A DNA stretch of 64,000 bases from an uncultured Chromatiaceae bacterium (lineage in GTDB: Bacteria > Pseudomonadota > Gammaproteobacteria > DRLM01). The stretch's first letter is position 1. Each line of letters begins with the position of its first letter. The stretch is taken from the NCBI GenBank assembly GCA_945787555.1, contig CALZJG010000065.1, positions 1-64,000 of the forward strand, read 5' to 3'. Shown piece by piece: positions 55,490 through 64,000 of the stretch. The translations under genes and the position numbers were made by a program. A model generated the notes under the pieces. It was not told where the DNA came from. It worked only from the letters and a program-made list of their open reading frames with translations, and did no database searches.

Positions 55490-58212
55490 GCATCGCCCCC
55501 ATCTCCTCGGCGGGTACCGGCCGGCTGAAGAGATAACCCTGCATGCTGGTGCACCCCGCCTGACGTAGAAAATCCATTTGTGCCGGCGTCTCCACCCCCT
55601 CCGCGACCAGGCTCAGGCGCAAGCTTTGCGCCATGCTGATGATCGCGAGGGTGATTGCCACGTCATCCTCGTCCTGAGGAATGCCCATGATGAAAGAGCG
55701 ATCGATCTTCAAGGTGTCCACCGCAAAGCGTTTGAGGTAACTCAACGATGAATACCCGGTACCAAAATCGTCTATGGATAGCTTCACACCGATATTCTTC
55801 AGTTCGCCGATAATGCGCACCGCCTTGTCGGTATCCGTCACGAATATCCCCTCCGTCAGCTCCAGTTCAAGCCAGCGGGGCTCCAGTCCGGTATCACATA
55901 ACACTTTACCGACCAAACGGGTTAGATCCTGTTGTTGAAACTGACGGTGGGCGATATTCACTGCCATCTGTATCGGCGGCAAGCCCTCGTCCTGCCAGGC
56001 CTTGTTTTGTCGGGCGGCGGTTTCCATAACCCGTTCCCCTATCGGAAGAATGAGACCGCTCTCCTCCGCCAAGGGTAGAAATCTATTGGGTGGCACTATG
56101 CCTTGGCCCGGTCGCTCCCAGCGCAGTAACGCCTCCATGCCCACAATCTCACCAGTGACCAGGCTGACCTGAGGCTGAAAGTAGAGCCGTAATTCCTCAC
56201 GCTCCAGGGCGCGGCGTAGTTCGGTTTCCAGCATGAGTTGCTCAGAGGCCTGCTCATTCATCGCGGGCGAGTAGAGCTGGAAGTTGTTCCTACCCGCGGC
56301 TTTCGCCTTGTACATGGCCGAATCGGCGTTTTTCAGCAAAGTCAGCGCATCTTCGCCATCGCCTGGATATATGCTGGCACCGATGCTGGTGGAAATGAAA
56401 TACTCCTGGTCATTGAGCATAAACGGGCTGCTGAATCGCTCGATGATCTTGCGAGAGACCATAGAGACGTCAATCTTATTCCTCAAGTCATTGAGCAGAA
56501 TCACGAACTCATCTCCGCCGATGCGGGCCACCGTATCACCCTCACGCACGCACTAACTCACTCAATCGACCCCCGACATTCAACAGCAGCTCATCACCCA
56601 CATCGTGACCCAAGGTATCATTGATCAGTTTGAATCTATCCAGGTCCAAGAAAAAGACCGCCACCAGGCGATCACGCCACGGCAGACGACTTAGTGCCTG
56701 ACTCAGACGATCCAACAGCAAGGCGCGGTTAGGCAGGTTAGTCAATGCATCGTGGGTCGCCATATGGTTGAGATGCGACTCATGACGTAAACGTTCTGAG
56801 ATGTCCTTGGCGATGAAGACCAGGCCGCGCGCCATGGCTTCACCCTGCTCCCGAACAACGGAGGCGGAGATGGCCACTGGGATCTCCAACCCCTCTGCGT
56901 CCAGCATCACAGTCTCAATGTTGCACTTGGCCCCCAGTTTGACCAGGTCCTACACCAGCAAGCTAACCACATCATCGCCTGATTTCAACAGGTGCCGGAT
57001 GGGCCGGCCCAGCAAGTCTTCATGGCTGTATTGCAGAGCATCCATACAGGCGCCGTTTGTCCGGAGAATTTTTCCCGTGGCGTCGGTTACGATGAGCATA
57101 TCTGCCAGGGAGGCAAGAATGTTCTCACTGTATCCGCGCTCGTGCACTAGCTCATGCTGGGTGTGCGACAAACGCGTCAACATGGTATTAAAACTATGGG
57201 CGAGTGTGCCAACTTCATCCTTGGAGTGTCACTCCACTTGTCGTTCGAGGGCACCATCCCTGGCGATATTGGACGCGGTCCTCGTCAGCAGTGTTATCGG
57301 CGCGGTGATGCGATGAGAGATCACCACGGAAAGCAATAGCGCCAACCCCCCTGTCAAGGCACAGGTGAGGTAGAAAGCCTCCTTCAGACTCGTCATGGGT
57401 GACTGATATTGATCAAACGGAATACCGACTACCGCCTTTAGTTCTTCGGTAACGTGCGCCATGGAATCCATCACCATGCAGTCACAGTCCATAAACAGGT
57501 AGCGGCCGAACTCAACTGACTTACGTGAACCTAGAATCTTCGATAAACTCGGATCCGTCTGACCTACCGATGAAATGCTTTTCGCGAGATGCTCTCTCAA
57601 CGAGGTGCCCAGGATATTGCCCGTGTCATCTAACAACACATAGAAGCCTTCCTGGCCGAGGTCGATATCTCCGATTGCATCTGAAAAAATCTTCAACGAT
57701 AAAGTGGCTCTGATAACAAACTTGGAGTCGTTGATTGCGCCGCATTGCCAGCATGCCAGCTCGACGACCGCCATATTGAGGGTATCCGACCAATACGGCT
57801 CACTAACTTCAATATTGTGAGGATTAGCCAGCACCCGTTGAAACAACGGCGTCTTGGATAAATCCCGTAATTCGGTGACCATTTCACCTAAAACTACTTT
57901 TGTTTCCTCGCGCCCTTGCGCATTGAGGTAGCTTATCTCCGGAAACAGGATGGCATAGGGTCGCAAGCGTTGCTGCAACGCTTGGACATCTCGGCGTTCA
58001 TCTCCGATGCGTGCAGCCGTATCCTCGGCGATTTTTATTAGCACCTGGTGTGCATCATTGAGATGATTGGCACTGAGGTTGGCGAGCGCGTTGGTGACTG
58101 CCGCTAGGCGTCCTTGTTGATTGGCTAGCGTGGTCCGCTCGACTTCCCGTAAGCTCGCGGCACCGATGACCAACGCGATAATAATCACCGACATCGCCTG
58201 CAGCAGAATCAA
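55490..58212 (-). pseudogene. Membrane sensor GGDEF-EAL protein, broken
   Basis: Read through, this is a large c-di-GMP enzyme: TM helix (QAMSVIIIALVIGAA), a ~260-residue periplasmic sensor region, second TM (LTCALTGGLALLLSVVIS), HAMP, PAS-like segments, GGDEF ([12 protein letters not shown]) and EAL ([29 protein letters not shown]). Lesions: an in-frame TGA at 57229-57231 in HAMP (VE-stop-HSKDEVGTL); an in-frame TAG at 56950-56952 (SLLV-stop-DLVKLG); a 4-nt duplication (GTGCGTGCGTGAG for GTGCGTGAG) near 56545-56552 shifting the frame just before GGDEF; and an IS that cuts the last 26 codons and supplies a TAA stop. An EAL fragment from 56549 could still be made if a start is used. Confidence 0.88.
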
Positions 58213-58259
58213 ACGAGTTCGCAGTGAATTGAACCGCCATTGTGAGAGTGCCCGATCAC

Positions 58260-59294
58260 TTACAACGCCGCCGGCAAGGGATAACGCTCCATGAAATAAC
58301 CGAGGCAGTCCTGACGGATCACTTCTTTGTTCAAGGTGAACATCGAGGGCATCACCGCGCGGCGCAAGCGGATGACGACGCCGTCACGCTGCAAAAATCG
58401 CTCGGTGACATCACGACCTTGTTCATCCCACACTCGCAAGCCACCCTGCGCCGGCGGCGTGAGGGTCGCCAATACCGTCCCCGGCGCCAACTCGCGAAAA
58501 TTCAGGTGATCCATGTCGTCGACCAGACGCAGCGGCGCCGCGGTGGCGCCCAGGCTGAACTCGACGTCTGCCGCGATCTTCACCGTCGCGACGGTGTGAT
58601 AGAGATCCACGTCTCCAGCCGCCACCGCATGCGCGGGTATCTCTGTCAAACGCAAACAGGCCTCGACGAATTCGGCCGCGTGCGCCACGCCGAGCTCATC
58701 GCCCACCTTGCCGCATTCCAGCGTAACGGCGGGACACAGCTCCGCAAAGGCCATGGACTGCACGCCGGTAGGTCGCAGGAAATATACGACCGTGCGACTG
58801 AACAAGGACGCCAGGCGTAGAAAAGCATGATCGAGGCGGTTGACGCAGGCGTAGTGTGGATTGATGCCGGTGTTGTTGTGCAAATCAACGCTCGCGAACA
58901 CACTGCACTGACGCATGCGTTCCACCACTTCACGCATGATCGCGCCGGCCCCGCCCTCGCCCTGCTCACCCCCGGGCCAAATGCGATTGTAGTCCGGCTG
59001 ATCAGGCAAATGCCGCGCGCCCGCGCGCGCCGCGGCCACGTTGCCGATGAACAGCGACAGCGCGCGCGGCAACTCGCTGTCGGCGTAAGCAGCCAATACC
59101 TGTTGCAGCGCACGCCAGCCCACATCCTCGTTGCCATGCAACAACACCGATACGAACAGCGGGGCCGTATGCCGTCCCGGCAGATGAATCAGCGTGGGGC
59201 CAGGCAAAATCTCGTGTAAACGGGTGGCTGGAAGTTGCAATAAACCCTGAGGCAAAGCGTCCAGTACGGTCAGCATTTCATTCTCACTCATCAT
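58260..59294 (-). CDS. AspA/AstE-like M14 metallohydrolase
   Basis: 344 aa, succinylglutamate desuccinylase/aspartoacylase family. Zinc ligands His and Glu in LLHGNEDVGWRALQQ and His in SVDLHNNTGINPHYACVN; the catalytic Glu is in AVTLECGKVGDE. The family hydrolyses N-acyl amino acids. The arginine-succinyltransferase genes that accompany real astE are missing, so arginine breakdown is unlikely. It starts 1 nt after the GCS2 stop (ATG 59294 or 59291), so the two are a tightly coupled pair. Substrate inferred to be a product of the GCS2 ligase. Confidence 0.86.
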   Translation of the reverse strand: MMSENEMLTVLDALPQGLLQLPATRLHEILPGPTLIHLPGRHTAPLFVSVLLHGNEDVGWRALQQVLAAYADSELPRALSLFIGNVAAARAGARHLPDQPDYNRIWPGGEQGEGGAGAIMREVVERMRQCSVFASVDLHNNTGINPHYACVNRLDHAFLRLASLFSRTVVYFLRPTGVQSMAFAELCPAVTLECGKVGDELGVAHAAEFVEACLRLTEIPAHAVAAGDVDLYHTVATVKIAADVEFSLGATAAPLRLVDDMDHLNFRELAPGTVLATLTPPAQGGLRVWDEQGRDVTERFLQRDGVVIRLRRAVMPSMFTLNKEVIRQDCLGYFMERYPLPAAL

Positions 59295-59295
59295 T

Positions 59296-60729
59296 TTAAA
59301 CCGGCCAGTCGTGCACCGGATCGCCGTGGCGTTGGTGCGCACGGTAGGCTGCGGTCAGTCCGCGCATGTCGTGACCGTGGCTGGCGATGTAATCGCGCTG
59401 CCACGCCGCACCGGTGCGGCCACCACGTACCCGCGCGCCGATCACGTCCAAATAGCGCTGCGCATCTCCGCTGCTCATCTCCAACCGCGCCAATCCTTCA
59501 CGGGCCAAGGGCAGCAACTGTTTGTCCAACAACGTCGTCAGCATATGGCGGCGCCCATCAAGCCAGGTGATTTGCGCTTCCAGGCCGTAGCGGGCGGCAT
59601 CGTAAAAATTATCCCGTGCCTGCGTATAGGCTAAACACAACTCGGGCGCCCGCTCGTCACCGGCCAACATCTCGACCAATCCGAAAAAAAACGCAGCATT
59701 GGCCAGTTGATCGATTGCGCTGGGGCCGGCCGGAATGACGCGATGTTCGATGCGCAAATGTGGAACGCCGTCCTCATCCAAACCAATCAAAGGGCGATTC
59801 CACCGCCAAATGGTGCCGTTATGCAGGCGCAAATGCGCCATGCGCTCAGGAGGCTGATCGAAGCACACCGGTAACAAGGCGGGATAGTGCGCTAGATTTT
59901 CTACGAAACATTCTCCCACCGAGTCACGCACGTAACCTGAACCAAAGGTCACGCGGCGCACCGGTCCGTGAGCCGCGCCGTTGAAACCGCCGACTTCCAC
60001 CGCCTGTTCGAACAGCGGAATGCGCGTCTCATCCCACAAATCCTGCCCGAATAAATAGGGAGAATTGGCCGTCACGGCCACCATCGGCGCGGAGCAAATT
60101 ACGGCGGCATTGTAATAACGCGCGGCCGCGCTACCCGGCACTTGTAAATGGACCTGAAACGAGGTGGTTGCCGATTCCAGCATCACGTCGTGATGTTCGA
60201 TATGCAGATGCTCCCGGCCTGCGATATCGAGGCGCAACGGGGAACCCTGTCGCGCCTTGAGCACTTGTTCATTGAGCGCGCGATAGCGTTTCGAATCCGA
60301 CATGTTCACCAAGGTAAGATCGCCTTCACGCAAAGTCGGCAAAATCCCTATCATCAACAAGGCGCAGTCCCATTGCGCGGCGGTGACACGACAGCGCTCC
60401 AGACGTTGATCCAGTTCCTCCTGCATGCGTGCCAGACCGGAGTCGCGCAACGCTTGAGGCGCGACGTTCAATTCCACGTTGAATTTGGCCAACTCGGCGA
60501 CCACCATGTCATCGTTCATTTGCGCAAGAAAGACATCGTTGATCGCAGCGGGACGGCCTGATTGATCGATCAACCACGCTTCCACCTCGAAACCACCGAT
60601 GGCGCGCCGCTCGCTGAAGCGTCCCGCGCGAAACCAATCCAGCAGCAATGCTGTTTCTTGCTCGAGCCGAGCGTGATAAGCCGCAAAATCACGCGGGGTG
60701 AATCGGCTGCGCTTTATTTCCTGGCCCAT
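59296..60729 (-). CDS. GCS2-family glutamate-cysteine ligase-like amidoligase
   Basis: 477 aa. It has the carboxylate-amine ligase fold of the GCS2 group, with the early acidic metal-binding region (AIGGFEVEAWLIDQSGRPA) and FNVELNVAPQALRDSG, then TSFQVHLQVPGSAAARYYN, VTANSPYLFG and HLRIEHRVIPAGPSAIDQ. Such enzymes join glutamate to an amine, the best-known case being gamma-glutamylcysteine. The tight pairing with an AspA-like hydrolase, and no gshB nearby, argue against a simple glutathione role. A TTGACC/TATAAC promoter lies upstream. Confidence 0.85.
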   Translation of the reverse strand: MGQEIKRSRFTPRDFAAYHARLEQETALLLDWFRAGRFSERRAIGGFEVEAWLIDQSGRPAAINDVFLAQMNDDMVVAELAKFNVELNVAPQALRDSGLARMQEELDQRLERCRVTAAQWDCALLMIGILPTLREGDLTLVNMSDSKRYRALNEQVLKARQGSPLRLDIAGREHLHIEHHDVMLESATTSFQVHLQVPGSAAARYYNAAVICSAPMVAVTANSPYLFGQDLWDETRIPLFEQAVEVGGFNGAAHGPVRRVTFGSGYVRDSVGECFVENLAHYPALLPVCFDQPPERMAHLRLHNGTIWRWNRPLIGLDEDGVPHLRIEHRVIPAGPSAIDQLANAAFFFGLVEMLAGDERAPELCLAYTQARDNFYDAARYGLEAQITWLDGRRHMLTTLLDKQLLPLAREGLARLEMSSGDAQRYLDVIGARVRGGRTGAAWQRDYIASHGHDMRGLTAAYRAHQRHGDPVHDWPV

Positions 60730-60850
60730 GCCGGCAACCGCCTCTCAGGCGAAGCCCATCGCCCGTTAGCGCCAGACTAGCAACGCCGCCGATGCATCGC
60801 AATTAGCGGGGTTTCTTGCCATGCGGACTTGCGGGCCGGTAGCCGATGGA

Positions 60851-60878
60851 GTTATACAGTGTGTCTAAGGCCGGTCAA
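60851..60878 (-). promoter_or_regulatory. Sigma70-like promoter of the GCS2-AspA pair
   Basis: Minus strand TTGACC (60873-60878), 16-nt spacer, TATAAC (60851-60856), about 120 nt before the GCS2 ATG. The 258-nt gap between GCS2 and the divergent lipoprotein gene holds no gene. Confidence 0.5.
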
Positions 60879-60987
60879 TATAACCCTAGTCTTAGTGTGA
60901 CAATAACAATCAAAGCCCACGCGCCACGCGGAATAGCTAATCCGCGTGGTAACGAGGGATAACGCCAACTCATGTATCGGGAGGGGT

Positions 60988-61629
60988 ATGATGATGAAAC
61001 GCCATTCGCTAGTGACCTATCTATTGCCGTGTCTGATGCTCACCGCTTGTGCCCAAACGGCGATGCGCGACACCGACACTACCGAACCGGAGGTCGATGT
61101 AAGCCAACCCAGCGACATGAGCGCAACCGAACTCAGCGCGGCGCCTGAGCAAGCGGCAACCGACACTGACACTGACACAACCAGCGCCAGCGAGACCACC
61201 GCCGCGGCTGCAGCTGACGCCGAGGATGCCGTCACGGCCTCGGCGCCCAGCGAAACGACGCCAGAAGAAATTCAGCCCGCGGCAACAGCAGCCCCCGAGC
61301 CCACGGAACTGGAACTGGCGGCCAAGCTGTTACCACTGCCGCCCCAGGAGATCGTCGCCACGGTCGACAAACTGGTGAAGCACCCGCGAGTGCAATGGCT
61401 CAGCGGCATCGGCCAGTACAGCTATTACGTTGGTGGCCGCTTGAACGCGCTGTACGACCCCAAAGCCAAAGTGTTCACGATCAACAGCGATCGCCCGACA
61501 GACAATCCGGTTTCCTGCCAATATGCCAGCGATGGCTCGATCATGTCGCCCGCGCAAGACACCAACCCGGGCACCGAGTCGACTTGTACGCAGATGATCA
61601 ATGAGTTGACCAGTTTCCTGTCTCGCTGA
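60988..61629 (+). CDS. Lipoprotein, paralogue of the one at 43942
   Basis: 213 aa from ATG 60988 (three ATGs in a row; GGGAGGGG just upstream). Lipoprotein signal (SLVTYLLPCLMLTAC) with lipidated Cys21. A ~100-residue Thr/Ala/Glu/Asp-rich acidic linker follows (DTDTDTTSASETT). The C-terminal domain HPRVQWLSGIGQYSYYVGG, LNALYDPKAKVFTINS, VSCQYASDG, ESTCTQMI matches the smaller lipoprotein at 43942 block by block, including both Cys. Family unrecognised. A strong terminator follows. Confidence 0.83.
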   Translation: MMMKRHSLVTYLLPCLMLTACAQTAMRDTDTTEPEVDVSQPSDMSATELSAAPEQAATDTDTDTTSASETTAAAAADAEDAVTASAPSETTPEEIQPAATAAPEPTELELAAKLLPLPPQEIVATVDKLVKHPRVQWLSGIGQYSYYVGGRLNALYDPKAKVFTINSDRPTDNPVSCQYASDGSIMSPAQDTNPGTESTCTQMINELTSFLSR

Positions 61630-61652
61630 GCAAGCTTTGCATCAAAAATAAG

Positions 61653-61686
61653 AGCCCGTGCCACGATGCAGTGGCATGGGCTTTTT
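61653..61686 (+). terminator. Rho-independent terminator of the lipoprotein gene
   Basis: AGCCCGTGCCAC and GTGGCATGGGCT form a 12-nt stem with one mismatch around a 6-nt loop, followed at once by TTTTT. It lies 24 nt after the lipoprotein stop. The best terminator in the window. Confidence 0.85.
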
Positions 61687-61796
61687 GTCGTTTAGCCGAC
61701 GAGCAGAAAGCTTACACTGATAGCGTTAATCGAGGGAATCAGGGATGCGCAGCACCGCAGCATGGCGCGATTGCACACTGCGGGGCACATTGCGGG

Positions 61797-62042
61797 TCAG
61801 AATGCCCGCATCTTGATCCGGCCTTGGAGCGGGAAGCTCACGATGCCTCTCTCCTTACGCAGCGCTTTGAGATAGAGTTTGGCGGCTCGAAATCCTTCAC
61901 GAAACGAGAGTCTCAAATACTCCACATGATCCAGCTTGCCACCGCGCAAACCATGATCAAAGCCTGCCTGGAAGCGATCCGCCCGCAATCTTCGCGGTAC
62001 CGCCACCCCGACTTCCGACACGGACGGATAATGGAATTTCAT
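61797..62042 (-). CDS. Small basic protein, unknown
   Basis: 81 aa, basic. ATG 62042 with GGAG 4 nt upstream. The part LDHVEYLRLSFREGFRAAKL and YLKALRKERGIVSFP ending GRIKMRAF looks like a real, regularly spaced amphipathic protein and not an antisense accident. A longer plus-strand frame (61671-62108) covers the same DNA, but it starts inside the terminator and is compositionally odd, so I favour the minus strand. I cannot name the family. Confidence 0.55.
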   Translation of the reverse strand: MKFHYPSVSEVGVAVPRRLRADRFQAGFDHGLRGGKLDHVEYLRLSFREGFRAAKLYLKALRKERGIVSFPLQGRIKMRAF

Positions 62043-62120
62043 GAGGCTCCACCTTGCAATGACTATGCACCTAGTAATGGTGTCGGTAGGCTCCCGCTCG
62101 CGCTTTAGGAAGCACGATAC

Positions 62121-62768
62121 GTGCCGACCAAGATGATGGAGTCTCTATACACAGGAATCTTAGTGAGCCACAAACCGACCGAGACGGAGTTGCTCAGCTT
62201 GCTGGCCGCCATTGAAGAGTGCGTATGTGCTCACGATTCAGGCCTGCGAGAATACACGCTGATGGAAATACTCTGCGCAAAATCCTTGCCTCCGTTTGAT
62301 ACCAAACACGCCGCCAACAGCTTGGACCTGTTTCGCCGCCACTTCATTGTGTTTCACTGCCTCTACCGTATACGCGATCATTGGCGCGCACAGGGCCATG
62401 CCGACCTCGGCATAAACGCCTTGCAGATTCAACGCCTACCCTATTCCTGCCCAAGATCGACATCGCCGGCGCGGATGGACAGCCTCAGGAATTATTATCT
62501 CGATTGGAGAAATTGGGTGAACACCGATGCGGCAGAAGTGGAGCGTCTACTGCGCGGTTTTCAAACCCGCGCCCATGCTAATCAGCTGCGCGATGACGCT
62601 CTACGCACTTTGGGTCTGACGGACCCGGTGCACACCGCCGTGATCAAGAAGACCTATCGTCGCTTGGTAATGAGGCACCATCCCGATCGTGGCGGCGATA
62701 CCCAACAGCTGCAAAACCTCAACGCCGCGATGACGGTGCTCAGCGCTTGGAGTAGTGGCGGCGATTGA
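62121..62768 (+). CDS. DnaJ-related protein with C-terminal J domain
   Basis: 215 aa. The N-terminal ~130 residues follow the DNAJ_related pattern (ETELLSLLAAIEECVCAHDS, LREYTLMEILCAKS). The last ~55 are a J domain with IKKTYRRLVMRHHPDRGGDT, where HPD is the motif that stimulates Hsp70 ATPase. No Gly/Phe region or zinc finger, so it is a class III J protein, a likely special-purpose DnaK partner. No further gene lies in the 190-nt gap that follows. Confidence 0.85.
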   Translation: MPTKMMESLYTGILVSHKPTETELLSLLAAIEECVCAHDSGLREYTLMEILCAKSLPPFDTKHAANSLDLFRRHFIVFHCLYRIRDHWRAQGHADLGINALQIQRLPYSCPRSTSPARMDSLRNYYLDWRNWVNTDAAEVERLLRGFQTRAHANQLRDDALRTLGLTDPVHTAVIKKTYRRLVMRHHPDRGGDTQQLQNLNAAMTVLSAWSSGGD

Positions 62769-62959
62769 TTCAATATCGCCAACACAACGTCTTTGGCAAA
62801 TACAGCCGCGCTTATTTCGCCCCCGCTTACACGCGCCTCTTCGATGCTTTTCGGCAAAGAATGCCAAGCTCGTGAATGACCACTGCTACAACACGGTGCA
62901 AGTCATACTATCGGAGAATCATCCAATTAGACTCAATACCGCTCCGTCCGATCAATGCT

Positions 62960-64000
62960 CTAATCCTTAGCGGATCCGGCCGCCACGTAACGCAGCCACA
63001 CAAAACCACCCACGCCGGCAAGCAGTGAGGCCACCAATATACCGGTCTTGGCCATCAGCAACTCATCGGCCAGGCCGACAAAGCCCAACTCGGCAATGAA
63101 GATGGACATAGTGAATCCTATGCCCCCTAGCAAGCCCACCCCGATCACATGGCGCATATTGGCCCCGGCCGGCAAGCTGGCCAAACCCAGCTTCACTGCC
63201 AACCAAGATAGCCCCGCAATACCGATGAGTTTGCCGAGCACCAAGCCCAACACCACCCCTATCGTCACCGGATGGGTCAGTGTCGCGGCGAGGGAATCAA
63301 GCTCTAGTGGGACACCGGCATTGACCAGCGCAAATATCGGGATAACGAGTATGCCGACCGGTAAATGAAACGCGTGCTCCAGGCGCTGCAGCGGTGTCTC
63401 CACGTTGTGGAGACCATTCTCCATCGCCTGCAAAAGCGAATGTTGCTGAGGATTGCGTAGTATTCCCAGACCCGGCTTGTGCAGTTGGTCGAAATGATTC
63501 AACACTTCGCGCATGCGCGCACTGAAACGCGACGGATCATATTTCGCGCGTGCTGGGATAGTCAGCGCCACGATGATGCCTGCCACCGTGGCATGGATGC
63601 CCGATTTCAACATGGCAAACCATAAGATGGCGCCGATGATGAAATAGGGCAGCGCTCGACGCACACCGAACAAGTTGAGCGCCACCAAGACCAGCGCAAG
63701 CAAGCCCGCTGCGGTCAGGGCTTCAAAAACGATGTTGTCGGTATAGAACAAGGCGATGACCAGCACCGCCCCCAAGTCATCGACGATGGCCAGCGCCACC
63801 AGGAACATCATCAAGCTGGCTGGAACGCGTTTGCCAAGCAGGACCAACACACCCACTGCGAAGGCGATATCCGTCGCCATCGGGATGCCCCAACCGCGAG
63901 CGACATCTCCCTCTGGATTGAGGGCGAAATAGATCAGCGCAGGCACCACCATGCCGCCGATGGCGGCGATGATAGGCAGAGCGGCCTGACGCGGCGAGGC
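62960..64000 (-). CDS. nhaA: Na+/H+ antiporter NhaA, N-terminus cut by window edge
   Basis: About 346 residues of a multi-spanning antiporter. The functional helix V motif is ATDIAFAVGVLVLLG, with the two Asp that bind Na+ in ALAIVDDLGAVLVIALFY. The frame runs off the window end, where it reads PIIAAIGGMVVPALIYF; about 45 N-terminal residues are missing relative to E. coli (388 aa). The C-terminal part has the family's LGKLIGIAGLSWLAVKLGL and GIGFTMSIFIAELGF. NhaA exports Na+ or Li+ in exchange for protons. Confidence 0.96.
   Translation of the reverse strand, partial: ASPRQAALPIIAAIGGMVVPALIYFALNPEGDVARGWGIPMATDIAFAVGVLVLLGKRVPASLMMFLVALAIVDDLGAVLVIALFYTDNIVFEALTAAGLLALVLVALNLFGVRRALPYFIIGAILWFAMLKSGIHATVAGIIVALTIPARAKYDPSRFSARMREVLNHFDQLHKPGLGILRNPQQHSLLQAMENGLHNVETPLQRLEHAFHLPVGILVIPIFALVNAGVPLELDSLAATLTHPVTIGVVLGLVLGKLIGIAGLSWLAVKLGLASLPAGANMRHVIGVGLLGGIGFTMSIFIAELGFVGLADELLMAKTGILVASLLAGVGGFVWLRYVAAGSAKD

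Noticed and set aside
57229-57231. In-frame TGA of the GGDEF-EAL gene as selenocysteine or recoding
   Set aside because: It lies in a HAMP linker where Sec has no role, and the gene has other independent lesions, so simple decay explains it.
58260-59294. astE of the arginine succinyltransferase pathway
   Set aside because: No astA, astB, astC or astD nearby; the gene is coupled to a GCS2 ligase instead.
61671-62108. Plus-strand 145-codon open frame
   Set aside because: Its start lies inside the 3' arm of the terminator at 61653-61686, it has no ribosome site, and its residue make-up (many Cys, His, Ala) looks random. The minus-strand small protein is more credible.

Overview
The window is a 64 kb piece of a GC-rich gammaproteobacterial chromosome. 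The evidence is the linked order rpsB-tsf-pyrH-frr-uppS-cdsA-dxr-rseP-bamA-skp-lpxD-fabZ-lpxA-lpxB and rnhB-dnaE-accA on one strand, with map-glnD-dap genes running the other way. That is the classic gammaproteobacterial arrangement. A rhombosortase, PilZ proteins, a Xanthomonas-like MetX and an RLAN-type ATP-grasp protein suggest a free-living lineage outside the enterics, near Chromatiales or Xanthomonadales. I cannot name a genus from the sequence alone.

1-6.2 kb (minus): accA (cut by the window edge), dnaE, a CPBP membrane protease and rnhB. 6.3-12.5 kb is an accessory block that splits the usual lpxB-rnhB junction. It holds an exported SRPBCC protein, a gamma-glutamylcyclotransferase-like protein, a small PA3496-like protein, an RLAN/ATP-grasp (RimK-like) ligase, a GNAT plus C39-peptidase fusion and a divergent M14 carboxypeptidase. 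12.7-26.7 kb is the lipid A / outer membrane / isoprenoid / translation supercluster, read from a clear sigma70 promoter ahead of rpsB. Many of its genes overlap by 4 nt.

26.9-38.3 kb (mostly plus): map, glnD, rhombosortase, an EamA transporter (minus), then dapC-dapD-arsC-like-dapE for lysine and peptidoglycan precursors, a PilZ protein, radA (minus) and a SprA-like metalloprotease. 38.3-46.6 kb: a TPR-like anchored protein, a two-TM protein, a second PilZ protein, a YadGH-type ABC exporter, an unknown protein overlapping aroE, a small lipoprotein, dusA and a PAS-GGDEF cyclase. 47.4-49.8 kb: mtnC-mtnD (methionine salvage) with a MetX-family acyltransferase whose motifs look like serine O-succinyltransferase.

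50.3-64 kb: a YdgA-like protein, an AT-richer island (SRPBCC and TMEM143-like genes), then a membrane GGDEF-EAL gene that is now a pseudogene. It has two in-frame stops, a 4-nt duplication and a full IS3-family element inserted in its last codons, with a 4-bp target duplication. After it come a GCS2 amidoligase plus AspA-like M14 pair, a second lipoprotein paralogous to the one at 43.9 kb, a DnaJ-related protein and nhaA (cut by the edge).

Two points deserve most attention. First, two amidoligase/peptidase modules, at 7.9-12.5 kb and 58.3-60.7 kb, may belong to one peptide-like tag or metabolite pathway. Second, there is an unnamed lipoprotein family with a shared C-terminal domain. I saw no tRNA, rRNA, CRISPR array or prophage.
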